Source of the DNA: Halichondria panicea
Lineage: Eukaryota; Porifera; Demospongiae; Suberitida; Halichondriidae
Assembly: GCF_963675165.1 (NCBI RefSeq)
Contig: NC_087380.1
Coordinates: forward strand, 6,456,071 to 6,520,070
DNA length: 64,000 nt
Direction of reading: 5' to 3'
Part shown: positions 36,607 through 48,408 of the stretch, piece after piece
How positions within the stretch are numbered: position 1 is the first letter of the stretch
Layout of the letters: the number at the start of each line of letters is the position of its first letter
The notes under the pieces: generated by a model
Seen by the model: only the letters and a program-made list of their open reading frames with translations
Told to the model about the DNA's origin: nothing
Database searches by the model: none
Program-made: the position numbers and the translations under genes

Positions 36607-36876
36607 CAAGCGTTTATTATGTGTATTGTGTTTTTTTCATACGACCTAGCGTTCAATTAGAGACGGATCGGCCTGGGATCGAGGCTAGACATAATTATAG
36701 GCTTGAAACCCGACCTCCGCCCAACTAGAGTCAGAGCACAATAAGGAGTTATTATTGTACTGTGAGATGATCTTTACCTATAATATAGCATAGCCATAGG
36801 TAAAGATCATCTTTCTAATGAAGGTCTTTTTTCCTATAATGGAATTTGCATATTAATTATGCTCTGAGCTGAAGAG

Positions 36877-38186
36877 ATGCCTGTTCCAAAAATAATAAAG
36901 AAACCAGCTCCCTCTAGTGACCCTGCTGCAAATGCTAAGTCACTTTCTCTAGCTGGGAAGTGGGCTGACTACCAGTTCAAGACTCTCAAACAATGTGACC
37001 TCTCCAACTGCACCAAAAGGTATCCTATTAAATAGATCTATGTTAATTATCTATTCATGTCTATTGTTGTGACCTCTTTCTACAGAGAGATCAAAGAGTA
37101 TTTCAAGAACACCTATGACTTGGAAGAATTCCTATTTTCGGCTATTCAAGGTTCGTTCATTTGTACAATACAGAGGTGTAGGAAACGTAGCGATAGCACC
37201 AGCCGGCTATAGCTACTGCACTTTTTGAGCCACACTGAGCCAGCTATTAATTTTTCATTGTTATCTTGCATGCAAGGGTCAAAGATAGATCTACTCTCAC
37301 TCTACTGCCTGCTCACCTGAGCCTCCCCACCATATTTATGCCTCGATGCGTAGCTGCACAAGGGATACGGTAAAGCTGACTGTGTGTGTGTGTGTGTGTT
37401 CCAGCTGTAACTGCTCAACGGTTGCAATGCGACAAAAACTAACAGTTTCTATAAGCTTCTAGCCACGTTCTCTTGGATTTGATTCATGGATTAGCAAACT
37501 AAAGCTTCTTTCTTGAGTTATGGCTAGTTTGACTTACATTGAAAGCTGTTGCAGTCTCTTCAGAATCTTTCATAGCATCATTTGTTCGCACAAACTTTCC
37601 ATTCAACTTATGAGTTAGCCTTACACTAAAGTGCTAGCTTTTTATTAGCTACAAGAGTCAGAAAGAGCTGCTAAAGAAGCTAGCTAGCTAGCTAGTAGCC
37701 GTTTCTCGGACACACCCTTTAATTATTCCTGTGGATGTAATGCGCATGCGCACTCATTCCCCACGTGTGAGAAAATAATATCCAAGATGATCAGGGCCTG
37801 GTAAGCCACAAAACACTACCATATAACAATATTAATAATTATAGATAACCATATGCATGTAAACAAGTCTTTTCTTCTCAGTTATGATAGATATTATATA
37901 CACTGAACTCCATGCAGATTCTGGAAGAATCAATTTTCTTCTTTCTTGAGATCCTGGTAAGCCACATAATACAATAAATAACAACAATAGATGCATGTAA
38001 ATAAGTCTTTTCTTCTCAGTGACTTTATATAGATAAGCTAACTTTAATAAAATTCATTATAGAAACTACTATAACACTAATACTTTTTGAGCGAAAGCAT
38101 AACATGGCGAGAGGCATTAGCACAGCGCCAGCTTGAACACTCATTATGCCTCGAGGCGTAGCTGCACGAGGGATACGGTAAAGCTG

Positions 38187-38268
<82 letters not shown>

Positions 38269-41200
38269 TGTCTGTGTGTCTGTTCCAGCTGTAACTGCTC
38301 AACGGTTGAAATGCGACGAAAGCTAACAGCTTCTATAGGCTTCTAGCCACGTTCTCTTGGATTTTGATTCGTGGATTAGCAAACTAAAGCTTCTTTCTCG
38401 AGTTATGGCTAGTTTGACTCACACTGAAGGCTGTTGCAGTCTCTTCAGAATCTTTCATAGCATCATCTGTTCGCACAAACTTTCTATTCAACATATAAGT
38501 TAGCCTTGCACTAAAGCGCTAGATTTTTGTTAGCTACAATACTCAAAAAATATCTGTTAAAACAGCTAGCTAGCAGTAGCCATTTGTGAAATTGATCTCT
38601 TTGGACACACCCTTTAATTATTCCTATGGATGTAATGCGCATGCGTGCTCATTCCCCATGTGTGAGAAATAATATCCAAGATCCAGATCCAGATTCTCCT
38701 GGCAGAATCATCTTTGTCTTGAAGGCCTGGTAAGCAACAAAACACTACCATATAACAATATAGATAACAATATGCATGTACACAGGTCTTTTCTTCTTTA
38801 ATACATATTATATACACTGAACTACAGATCCTGGAAGAATCAATTTTCTTCTTTCTTGAGGTCCTAGTAAGCCACATAATACAACAATAGATGCATGTAA
38901 ATAAGTCTTTTCTTCTCAGTGACTTTATATAGATAAGTTAACTTTAATATAAAATTCATTATAGAAACTAATAACACTCTAATACTTTTTAGCGAAAGCA
39001 AAACATGGCGAGAGGCATTAGCATAGCGCCAGCTTGAACACTAGTTTCAATAGTAGCATACATCCTTTAATATGCATTTGACTGTATAGCAGGAAATGTT
39101 CGTGCAGTACAAAATATTCGTGGGCAGAGCAGTTATAAAACTGAGAGAAAATCCCAACACATCTGTATTTCACATGCAAACTTGATGGTGGGTGTGGTTT
39201 CCTGGCCTTTGAATTGCAAATATTATACATTCCCTTCTGAAGGCTCTCGAGCCAAATAGCGCGAGTATTTTTATATCTGCGAAAATTTCCAGTTTTGCTG
39301 TAACTGCTCTGCCCTCAAAAAATGCCAAAATTTGAACTGCATGAACATTTCCTGCTATATTGTATATTTTTGCTATAATAATTGCCATATTGCTATATTG
39401 CCATAGCGATCAACTAAGTATGCTACAGTACTCTTGCATCATGACATCCTACACAGATGAGAAGTACTTGTACAGATGTCCTGATCGGCTTCGTCTTCCC
39501 CTCATTTTCTACCTCCCCCACCCGTCGAGTATGTACATCAACAAGCTCATGTTGGCAGGACTCCTCACTGTAAGAGAGAAAACAGTACATGACATCTAGA
39601 TACCATATACCGTATCAGTAGCGATTCAAGGAGGTTGAACGCGCGTCATCATGACGCGTTCAGTACGTCATGCGACAATTATAGACATTATAATTCTGGT
39701 AAGCTGAATCAGTGTAGGCATGCAAGAGAAGAGAAGAGAAACAGATTAATGGTGGTCCATCCTCCGGCCTTGTCTCGTATAGATCATAATCCTGAAAGTG
39801 TCGAAGAGTCCTAATACTCTGTCTAGCATTTATTTTGTAATCATTTTAGCAGGGTAAGGAAGATGGGAGTACTCTTAGGCAGATTCTGGCAACTTGTTGT
39901 GTCGCTTGCAGAACAATGGAGCATTGAGGTGCCTATATTGGTGCTTTTTGGTTAATTGGATTCTTATGAGTGGCACGTGATAAAACCAGACAATGGATGA
40001 CGGGCGTCCAGCCTCCTCTGATAGCAATTCATGTTTAGTGGCATGATTAAAAAAAGTAGTGAGAAATTCATATGTAGCCACTTGTAGACTTCTTATGTTC
40101 CACCTAATATTAAATATCCCTTACAGGAACGTGTTAATTCTGAGTTTGAGAAGCTCTTTGAAACCGGAGTGGATGAAATGTCATGGGATGATACGGTGAG
40201 AGGTTGCTATGAGACGTACCACAAATGGTGTTGAGATAATTACCCACTGCTTGGACAAATAAATTACCCTTAGGCAAATTCTACATGTAAAGGTCGTACG
40301 TGCATGTGCTCATAATTTTGTATGTGTAAAAATAATCACCAAACTATACTACTGTGCAATTCGTATAAGAATAGCCTTGAATTCATAGTGGGGAAGAAGG
40401 AAGAAGAAGGCGGGGGCGGGGGAGTGGTAGAGCCTGAGGGGTGAAAGTGGGGGGAGAAAGGAGAACAAAGTGTGGGATAGTGAGTGCATGGAGGAAGAGG
40501 GGGGGATATAGTAATGGGGAAGAGAGGGGGAGAGAGTGTAGTGGTACCTAAGTATTCTCTCACATGCACAGGAGAACTATCGCATGGGTGGGGCGTTCCA
40601 ATGGCCCAGTGTTCACGATGTATTGAGTTACCGTGATAAAGTACGAGGCGTGATTGATGATGTCATTGACAACACACTCCTCCAGCTACCAGTCACTCAT
40701 GACAGCCCCTGGGTGAGTGGGTGGAGTGTGTGATTTCTTAGTGTATCTATAGTCGTGTTACTAGCTAGAGTGTGTACATTGGTTGGCTTGAGGTGTATAG
40801 CAGTTGTGTTTTTTGCATGTATATCCATAGTGTAGCGATTAAATTAAGTTGATGTGCAGTATTAATTTGTTGGTGGTCACTTAGCTACCTCAGTATAGTA
40901 CGTACTCTTTGATGATGTCATCCCCTCCCTCTCTCTTTGCAGTGGGCAGTGTTCATGGGAATAGAACACGAGAGGTGAGAGCTAGATATACTAGTAGAGC
41001 TAGTGTATACTATAACTAGCTCTACAAGTATAGTTACTCTATTAGCCAGTCTCATGGGCTGGTACTAAACATTATAATTATATACTTATGTCAATAAATT
41101 GTGTGGAGGAATTTACACATCACTTTATGATGTATAAAGTTGAGTCCGTTGATCCAATTTCTGTGATATTGTGATTTTCTGAAAGCTTGCAAAAAATTGT

Positions 41201-44200
41201 CATGACGTGTACCATGCATGTACCGGTACACATTTTCTCTGAATAATTTTAAATAATACCAGGCAGTCTTGTTTTCTTTTGCAGGGCTCATATTGAGACC
41301 TCCTCGGTGCTCATTCGCCAGCTGCCAGTGGAAGCCCTCAGAAAGCCGGATAACTGGACCTATGCCCCTCCCACTGCAGGTGAGTGTGTGTATATAATAT
41401 GTGGCAATCGTTATAGGAAAGAGCCTATTCATAGGCACAAGTCAGCATGCATGTATGCATGTGCTGTGATGTGCTCAGGATTATTTCAAAACATGAGCTA
41501 ACAGCTTGTAGCATTATTATATAACTATCTACTATGACTGTATACAGCTGTGCACGCTAGATATATCGTGTCAATTCAACTAAGAATCAGTTATGTGCTC
41601 CATATCCAGGCACTCCCCCTGGCCCCAACAAGTTCATCAAGGTGCCGGCTGGGAGGGTGGTTGTGGGAAAACCACAGGACTTTCCCTCATTCGGCTGGGA
41701 CAACGAGTACGGACGACACCAGGCTGAGTGAGTCTTACACAATTGTGACTAACTTGTGTCATTGTCATTCATTTAGTGTCATGATCATGTATGTAATGTA
41801 GAACCCTCTGGTTCTCTACCCTTAATAATGTCAGTGTATGTATACGTATGCACATGCATGTATCATTTAAGAACTGCATTAATCAGCCTCAAACATTTCA
41901 TGATGCATGCATATAATATAGCCTTAGAACCATCAAGGGCGTATACAGAGAAGAGGGCATGCAACTCACAATGTGTACTCTACGTACTCATCCAACTTCG
42001 TATCAGAGGCCGGATATACTAAAAATAGAATTCGTGAACAAGTGGGCGGTGTTATTTATGGAGTTATGATTATGGGCGTGTACATCAGAGCTGCCTTTGC
42101 TAGCTAGCTAGCTAGCTAACAGTGCAGTATTATTTTAGAGAAGTGTCAGGACCAGTCCTAGTTCAGCCAGGTCCAAGACAACCCCTTCGAGGGGAAGTTA
42201 AGCGCTGGGCGTATTGTTAAAAAGTACCAGAGACTCAAGAAGATAGGTTTATTTTCTTAGCACTGCAACTGTGGGATGGTTTGCCTTAATTGCCTTTGAC
42301 ACTGCTACTACGAGCCATACTGCTACTGAGAACTAGTTCTATCTATGCTGCAATCGAGCTAGCTACCCGCAGATATAAAGATTATCTTGATTTACCTTGT
42401 GCGGTTAAATGTTATGCGTGGGCGTTTTTGTGGGCAGTTCTAAAAATAGCTCAATACGAAGTCGGATGATTCTGAGAATAGTGCGAGTTGCATGCCCTCT
42501 TCTCTGTATACGCCCTTGGAACCATACAGCTCACATGTGCAATGCATAGGGTAATAAAGTAATATATACAATGTAGATGCACTCACATAGTTTTAATCCT
42601 CTCTGCATGTAGAGTACCTGAGTTTGAGGGTTCCCAGTATCTGGTGAGCAATGAGGAGTTTCTGGAGTTTGTCAGTGATGGAGGCTACAGCAAACCAGAG
42701 CTGTGGACGGAGGAGGGTAGGTGCATGGTGGTGGATTAATTGTATACACTGCATGTATCTAGACTGGTGTATAGTAAGCTTTGATGTCTTGTGTATATAT
42801 GCATAATATTATAATATTTAAGTTAGTATGTGCATGCGTTGTAGCCCTTTAGTCCTTAACAATTATAATCCTTGTAATGTGAGCCACCCACATTAATTGG
42901 TGTATATAGTACGTGTTCATGAATGGTTGTCTCTTCCATTACTTGTTTCCCTGTAGGTTGGAAGTGGCGAACATTTCGCGGTGCTAACCACCCGGCCTTC
43001 TGGGTGTGTGGGGAGGGGTGCAAGTCTGGCTGTGGGGCGGAGCTAGCCTCGTACTCTCACTGCACCATTGCCAATGGAGACAGCACTCCACACAAGGAAA
43101 GAAGCAATGGGACTACTTCTAATTGGAAACCCACCAAGTGCAAGTACATGTAAGTTTTATGGTACAGATGGAAGTTTGTCATGAGCACTATACTTCAACA
43201 AGACTTGAAAAAAGAATTGCAAGTATAAGATCAATATTGTGGTAAACTATTTTGTTTCATGTTACCACAGTTTATCTTTCCTCTGTTGCTTCGACAGGTA
43301 CCGTGCGATGTTTAATGTGTTAGAGATGCCTTTGTACTGGCCAGTGGACGTCAACTATCACGAGGCCAGGGCCTACTGCACCTGGAAAGGGTCAGAGTAC
43401 AGACTACCCACTGAGGCGGAACACCACCGAATGAGGGGAGACAAGGTACATGTACATCATCCCTACATACCGTGCCCAGACTGAGAGGCCTGTCGTCCAG
43501 GCTGCCCATGCACTGGGTACACCTAAGTAACATAGCTAATTAGATTAACCGTGTGCCTATATGATATAGAGACGGTACCTTATTTCAATTTTGGTCATGT
43601 ATCCATTTACTTATATTGACTCATTCAAACCAGTTAACAAAACATTTTAATGGCCATAGACTTGAAGTACATGCATGTTTTGTGTGTGCTTGACCTCTGT
43701 TTTCGTTCATGTAGGATCCATCATGTGATGTGTCATGTGACCCTAGTGCCTTCAACAGCAAACACCCTTCCAACTCCAATCTCAAGTACGGATCATCCAC
43801 TGTGAGTTGTGTTGTCATGACACTGTACGTCTATCTATACATTACACTGACATTGCATAATTTACTGAGTATAATAGTTACTGCTACACTGATTTATTCA
43901 TGCCACGTACACTATCGGTAACTTCCATAATAATAATACTACTCCCCACAGCCTGTCAACAATGATGTATCCCCTACACTATAGCCTCGAGTCCAGGCCC
44001 TTGGAAAAGTAGGCCTGGTATTCACGTGGGTGAATTTAATGGTAAAGCCCTCTGTAAACATAAATTAAGCTTGAGTGTACCAAAAGTCCACATGTTACTT
44101 ATGAATAGACAGAGAGACACAGAGAGAGGCTTTGATGCATGTCTAGATAGGTAAATTATATGTTCTCTGTGCAATAAAAAGTGGACAAATACTAATTTGT

Positions 44201-45079
44201 AAGTGTTATTCTGCAGACTGTATACCAGGGCCGGCGGAACCGCTCAGGTTGGTCAGGCCAAAACCTGACCACTTTTCTCGCGTTCACTTATTTATTTGGT
44301 AACGGTCGTTAACATTAAAAATGAAAAATTAATCAGTTTGGTAATAATCGTTACTGACAACGGTGCTGGTAATAGCTAGATACTGTAATAGACTAGTAGT
44401 ACTGCAGGATCAGACTATTTAGTGTCAGATCTAGCTGCAAGCCAGAAGAAAATGTCTCTCTCCAAACTGCAATCGAGTTCCTTTCAGTGCATGTCTTCAT
44501 ATTGGTGCCTCTCCAAACCAGCAGAAGAACATCTCCTTCCCTAAGGTATCATTCACCGTCTCAGGAAAGTTTTAGGTGCAATCTCTATACCTCCTGTACC
44601 AATATTAATTTTTGTGATTGTCTCAATTAAAATGTCAAATTCATTAAATATTACTCAAAATGCACCAGAATGCACCAGCAAGCACCATTCAAAAAAAATT
44701 TCCGGGGGGAGGACCCCCGGATCCCCCTTTATGGGTCTGGCCTGACCACTTCATATTTGCTTCCTCCAGCTCTGTATACTGTAGGGTAATTGGCTCAAGA
44801 AGTATAATATATACGTATATGCAATCTTTGCTGATGGTCTAGCTAGTTTCTTCATAAAGCAGAAGAGAGGGCAGCGCACAACAAATAACTTCACAACACG
44901 GTAGCTAGATCTAAATTACACTATTGTTTTTGCAATGACATCATTATATTGAAACTGGTATCAAAACAAATGCAGAATAAGAATGCTGATAACAATTTAC
45001 GATTACCAAGATTCTTGGTAATTCTGGTGCATGCATGCGCAAAGAGTGTATACCAGGCTGTCTCTCTACCCTCCACACA

Positions 45080-45113
<34 letters not shown>

Positions 45114-47839
45114 GTCAACATGTACCCTCCGACCTCCATGGGGTTTTATGATGTGTTTGGTAACGTCTGGAACTGGACAGAAGACCATTTTAACGGCCTG
45201 CCAGGATTCAAATCTATGTATCTCTATGACGATTATTCTTCTCCGTCTTTCGATGGTAGACACAACATAATGATGGTGAGATAAATGTAAATCCACTCTC
45301 ACAAAAGGTTTGCAATTGCTTGCTCTCAGTTGAATTGCCATAAGATTGTCTTACAGTGCATATTGGCCTCTCATACATATAATTATATGTAGTTACCTAT
45401 TTTCTGTGCAGGTGCACAGCAAAAAAAAGTATTTTGTAGTGTGCTGTATGCTCGAGCAACTCTCACTCTTCCCTCAACTCTTAGCTTTTTAGAATTTGCT
45501 TTCATTGAGGTCTCCACCTTGATGGTGAGGGAAAGCATATCAAATACTACATGTAGTAGCGCTCGGTGTGTGTCATATGAAGGGTTTGTTATTGAATTGA
45601 TGAAAGGGTTCTCCCATGCATATGCATGCACTAAAACAGCTTCTCATGTAAAATCAAAATTCCCTCAACTGTGTGCAACTTAACCTTTGCCTGTTTCTAA
45701 CACACCTTCTTAAACAGGGAAAACCCTTTTATTGTTATCAAAATCTATCCATTTCCATGTTTTACTTTCATTCCCTCTCCCTCCCCTTAATCCCTTGACT
45801 CTCAAGGGTGGGTCCTGGATCTCTACCGGACATGCGGCCTCACGATTTGTTAGGTACTCATTCCGTCGTCATTTCTTACAACACAGTGGATTTCGATTGG
45901 TTCGTTCGGCTGAGCCCACTCCGGTGAGGGTGTGCAATGTGGAGGTGTTTGTGCTCGGGGCTGGAGTGTCAGGTAAAATCTTATACCACAATCCTGTGGA
46001 GGCAGAACTAAAGTTGTTGTCCCCACAAAACATGGATTTGCATGTAGTTGGGCTAACCCTAACCCTATAACCCATAGGAAGTTCCACGTCAGCTGTTACT
46101 TGTTCTGTATACTCAGACACGATTGTTGGTGTGCACGTGTAGACACTGTTCTACCCCCATGATTGCAGACAACCCAGTGACCACTCCCGGAGTGGACCTG
46201 GAGACGGCTTCAGTGGAGAGTACCAACAAACAGTACCACTTTGAGACAGAGGACAAACTTCAGGAACAACTTGCACTGGAGTATGGAGCACAGGTGTGTT
46301 TTTGTCATGCGGTTCTGCTTTTCGATCATTCTTTTTAATTTTAGATTGTAGTAGATCATTAAGTGATCGATTCTCTTACACACCTTTTTATAAGTTTGAT
46401 TAACCTTGATTAACATTGCTTTTTGCTAATAACTTTACTAACTTCTCCCCTAATCCCCCCATCTTCCGCACACACTCCTCCTAGGACAACTCGACCAGTC
46501 TAGTGGAGTTCATTGACAAGACAGTGAAAGAGCAAGGCTGTGGGACGGCCAATGCTATCCAGTTTGGTTGTGGTACTGGTATCAATTCCTTCCTCCTCAC
46601 CAAGGTCTTTGACATGCTCAAGGCTGTGGACTATTGTGGGAGGTTTATCGATGCTGCCCTCAGGATACAGTCTGGAGGGTTGGTCCAGTACAGGGAGGGA
46701 AAGACAGCTACAGTGCCAGCTGGAACCAAGCCAGAGAATGTGACCTTCATTCAAGTGAGTGTTGTCTGGTGATAATGGCAATATAATGCACGAGCAATCT
46801 CTATCGCAGTTTTGTTTTATCTTATCATTTGTACTGTAGTATAGCTGCACATTCTTGTTGGTATCATAATTATGTCGTTCTTTAATTGCTAGCAGTCATG
46901 TCCGCGTTTCGAATGCGAGACTCTTCAATTTCGATGGCAACTTGCAAGGAAAAACTCACAAATGAGAGCATGCAATCAGAATGCTTTTGCATGCATTTCG
47001 CAAGTTTATACAGTGTCATTTGCAACTTACATTCGAAACCTGCATGTAAAGAGTCTAATATTTTTTATAATGAACTATAACAACACCTTCCTCCCCCTAC
47101 AGCTGACGTGGATCCCCAATGAGATTGAGGGCTACGATGTGGCCGTGTTTGAATTCATTGATCGTCTGAGTGAGCCGAGGGGGTGGCTACTCAAACTGTG
47201 GGAGGCCGTAGTGTCAGGGGGTGTGGTCATATTCCTCACAAATACAGATAGCAAGTGGGACAAGACCAAGGTTGGAGATGTCATCAGGAAAAGGTGTGTG
47301 TTTTACCATACATAATTATTATTTCACACAAGCATATAAAAGACTGCATCAGTGTCTCAGACAGCTCAGAATTTGTTCCTGATAGCAGGATGATAGTTAT
47401 ATATACCTATACCATAGCAAGGGTGAATCGACCCCAAGGGAGGGCATGTAACTCAGACTATGCTCAGATTTTTACTGTTGCTATTTTTTGTACACCCTGC
47501 ATGCCCACGCACAAATTAATGTTATTTTAGATGTTATGCCCCACGCAAACGTTGACTGCTGTGTATACTGGATTCCACTTTCCATTTACATGAGTACGTT
47601 GCATGCTCTCTTCTCTTTATAAGACCCCACTACCAGAGGAATGACTTTCATAGTTACAGTTGTATATAACCAAGGGCGTATACAGAGAAATACTCAGTAT
47701 ACTTCTCTATAAACACCCTTGATATAACTCAGCTGGCTTTATGTTAAACCATTCAATTTCATTCGTGCATAGGTTTGATTTGAAGCTGACGGCTGCCGTG
47801 GGCAACAAGACGGCCATGGTCTGGAAGCGAAAACCATAA
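36877..47839 (+). CDS. ovoA: Ovothiol synthase OvoA, copy 1 (18 exons)
   Basis: ATG at 36877, TAA ending 47839. Exons: 36877-37019, 37086-37150, 39457-39569, 40127-40195, 40572-40712, 40943-40974, 41285-41379, 41610-41727, 42613-42716, 42957-43149, 43298-43445, 43715-43801, 45111-45275, 45807-45972, 46169-46293, 46485-46754, 47103-47293 and 47773-47839. Phases agree; 763 aa. OvoA is an iron enzyme that joins cysteine to C5 of histidine as a sulfoxide; its C-terminal methyltransferase then finishes the antioxidant ovothiol. A DinB-like N-terminal part carries the iron motif H-x3-H-x-E (H186, H190, E192). The sulfatase-modifying-factor-type domain follows (VPAGRVVVGKP, FRGANHPAF, RLPTEAEHHRMRG, GFYDVFGNVWNWTEDHF, GGSWISTGHAASRF). 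The C-terminal SAM-binding fold has FGCGTG at 615-620 and FEFIDRLSEPRGWL. Confidence 0.93.
37338..39045 (+). repeat. Tandem direct duplication in OvoA-1 intron 2
   Basis: Unit 1 (about 37338-38145) and unit 2 (about 38146-39045) both begin ATGCCTCG-A/G-TGCGTAGCTG-type sequence, contain a TG microsatellite followed by TTCCAGCTGTAACTGCTCAA, and contain TAATGCGCATGCG. They differ by point changes and small indels. The unit is noncoding. Confidence 0.85.
38189..38280. repeat. (GT)n microsatellite
   Basis: About 80-90 bp of GT repeat with a few GTCT interruptions near the 3' end; much longer than its counterpart at 37379-37400 in the other unit. Confidence 0.95.
41934..42518. mobile_element. CAAGGG-family inverted-repeat element with 7-bp TSD
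   Basis: 585 bp in OvoA-1 intron 8. Left end CAAGGGCGTATACAGAGAAG and right end CTTCTCTGTATACGCCCTTG mirror each other, extended by AGGGCATGCAACTC. Flanked by perfect GAACCAT repeats (41927-41933 and 42519-42525). No frame of note. Confidence 0.92.
43941..43974 (+). other. Decoy partial copy of OvoA exon 13 start
   Basis: CCCCACAGCCTGTCAACAAT matches the acceptor and first bases of exon 13 (real start 45111, CACAGCCTGTCAACATG). After about 25 bp it turns into a GCCTCG-type repeat. If spliced, the frame would stop quickly (TAG at about 43982). Confidence 0.65.
44226..44771. mobile_element. hAT-like nonautonomous element with 8-bp TSD
   Basis: Starts CAGGGCCGGCGGAACC and ends CTTCCTCCAGCT (imperfect inverted repeats). 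Flanked by perfect 8-bp repeats CTGTATAC (44218-44225 and 44772-44779). 546 bp, in OvoA-1 intron 12. The 8-bp duplication and CAGGG-type end fit the hAT superfamily. Confidence 0.8.
47430..47635. mobile_element. Degraded CAAGGG-family element
   Basis: AGGGAGGGCATGTAACTC near the left and GTTGCATGCTCTCTTCTCTT near the right resemble the subterminal repeats at 2140 and 41934, but the outer ends are mutated. In the last OvoA-1 intron. Confidence 0.5.
47671..47721. mobile_element. 51-bp CAAGGG-family deletion derivative with 7-bp TSD
   Basis: CAAGGGCGTATACAGAGAAA and TTCTCTATAAACACCCTTG form almost the whole element. Flanked by perfect ATATAAC repeats (47664-47670 and 47722-47728). In the last OvoA-1 intron. 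Confidence 0.85.
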
Positions 47840-48408
47840 ACTGAATCCTGCATAGATAATAGTTATTTTCAAATGCTCAGATCTTTTTGCGCATTTGTCA
47901 TCGTTAAATAGTCCAAAAGAACAATTATTTTTGTCAACTGATAAATAAATCCCATAGCCATTATAGTTTGATCCTCCACTGCATGCATGAATGCTTTTGT
48001 TGATCTATGCTCCATACTGTTGAGACAAATTAATATTTATAATGGTTAATTAAACCAGTCAGCTTAGCCCATATAGAAGAACTATAGCGTGCGACTCGTG
48101 TACTATGTCTGCATGTACATGTATATATACTATGATCATATTGTACTTTTATATATACCTAGTGGCTAAGCTATAATTATTATAACTATAGGTAGGTATT
48201 GATGTATATCGATGTACACTGATATATAGCATGATAGAGTTTCTTTTTAACCCCGTGTTATGTTAATAGTTATACACTGCGCATGCGCTTCTCATCACAA
48301 ATTCACTTCCTGTGTTTGTGTTAATTACAAAGACAACTGCACAATGCAATAGAAAGTTGCATAATTATTATTCTCTGTTCTGTGCGAATATTAAGTGCTT
48401 ATCTGAAG
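47840..48408. other. Intergenic region between OvoA copies
   Basis: 569 bp, AT-rich. It must hold the 3' end of copy 1 and the promoter of copy 2. The upstream regions of the two copies (36607-36876 and 48250-48408) share little beyond the bases next to the ATG. Confidence 0.5.
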
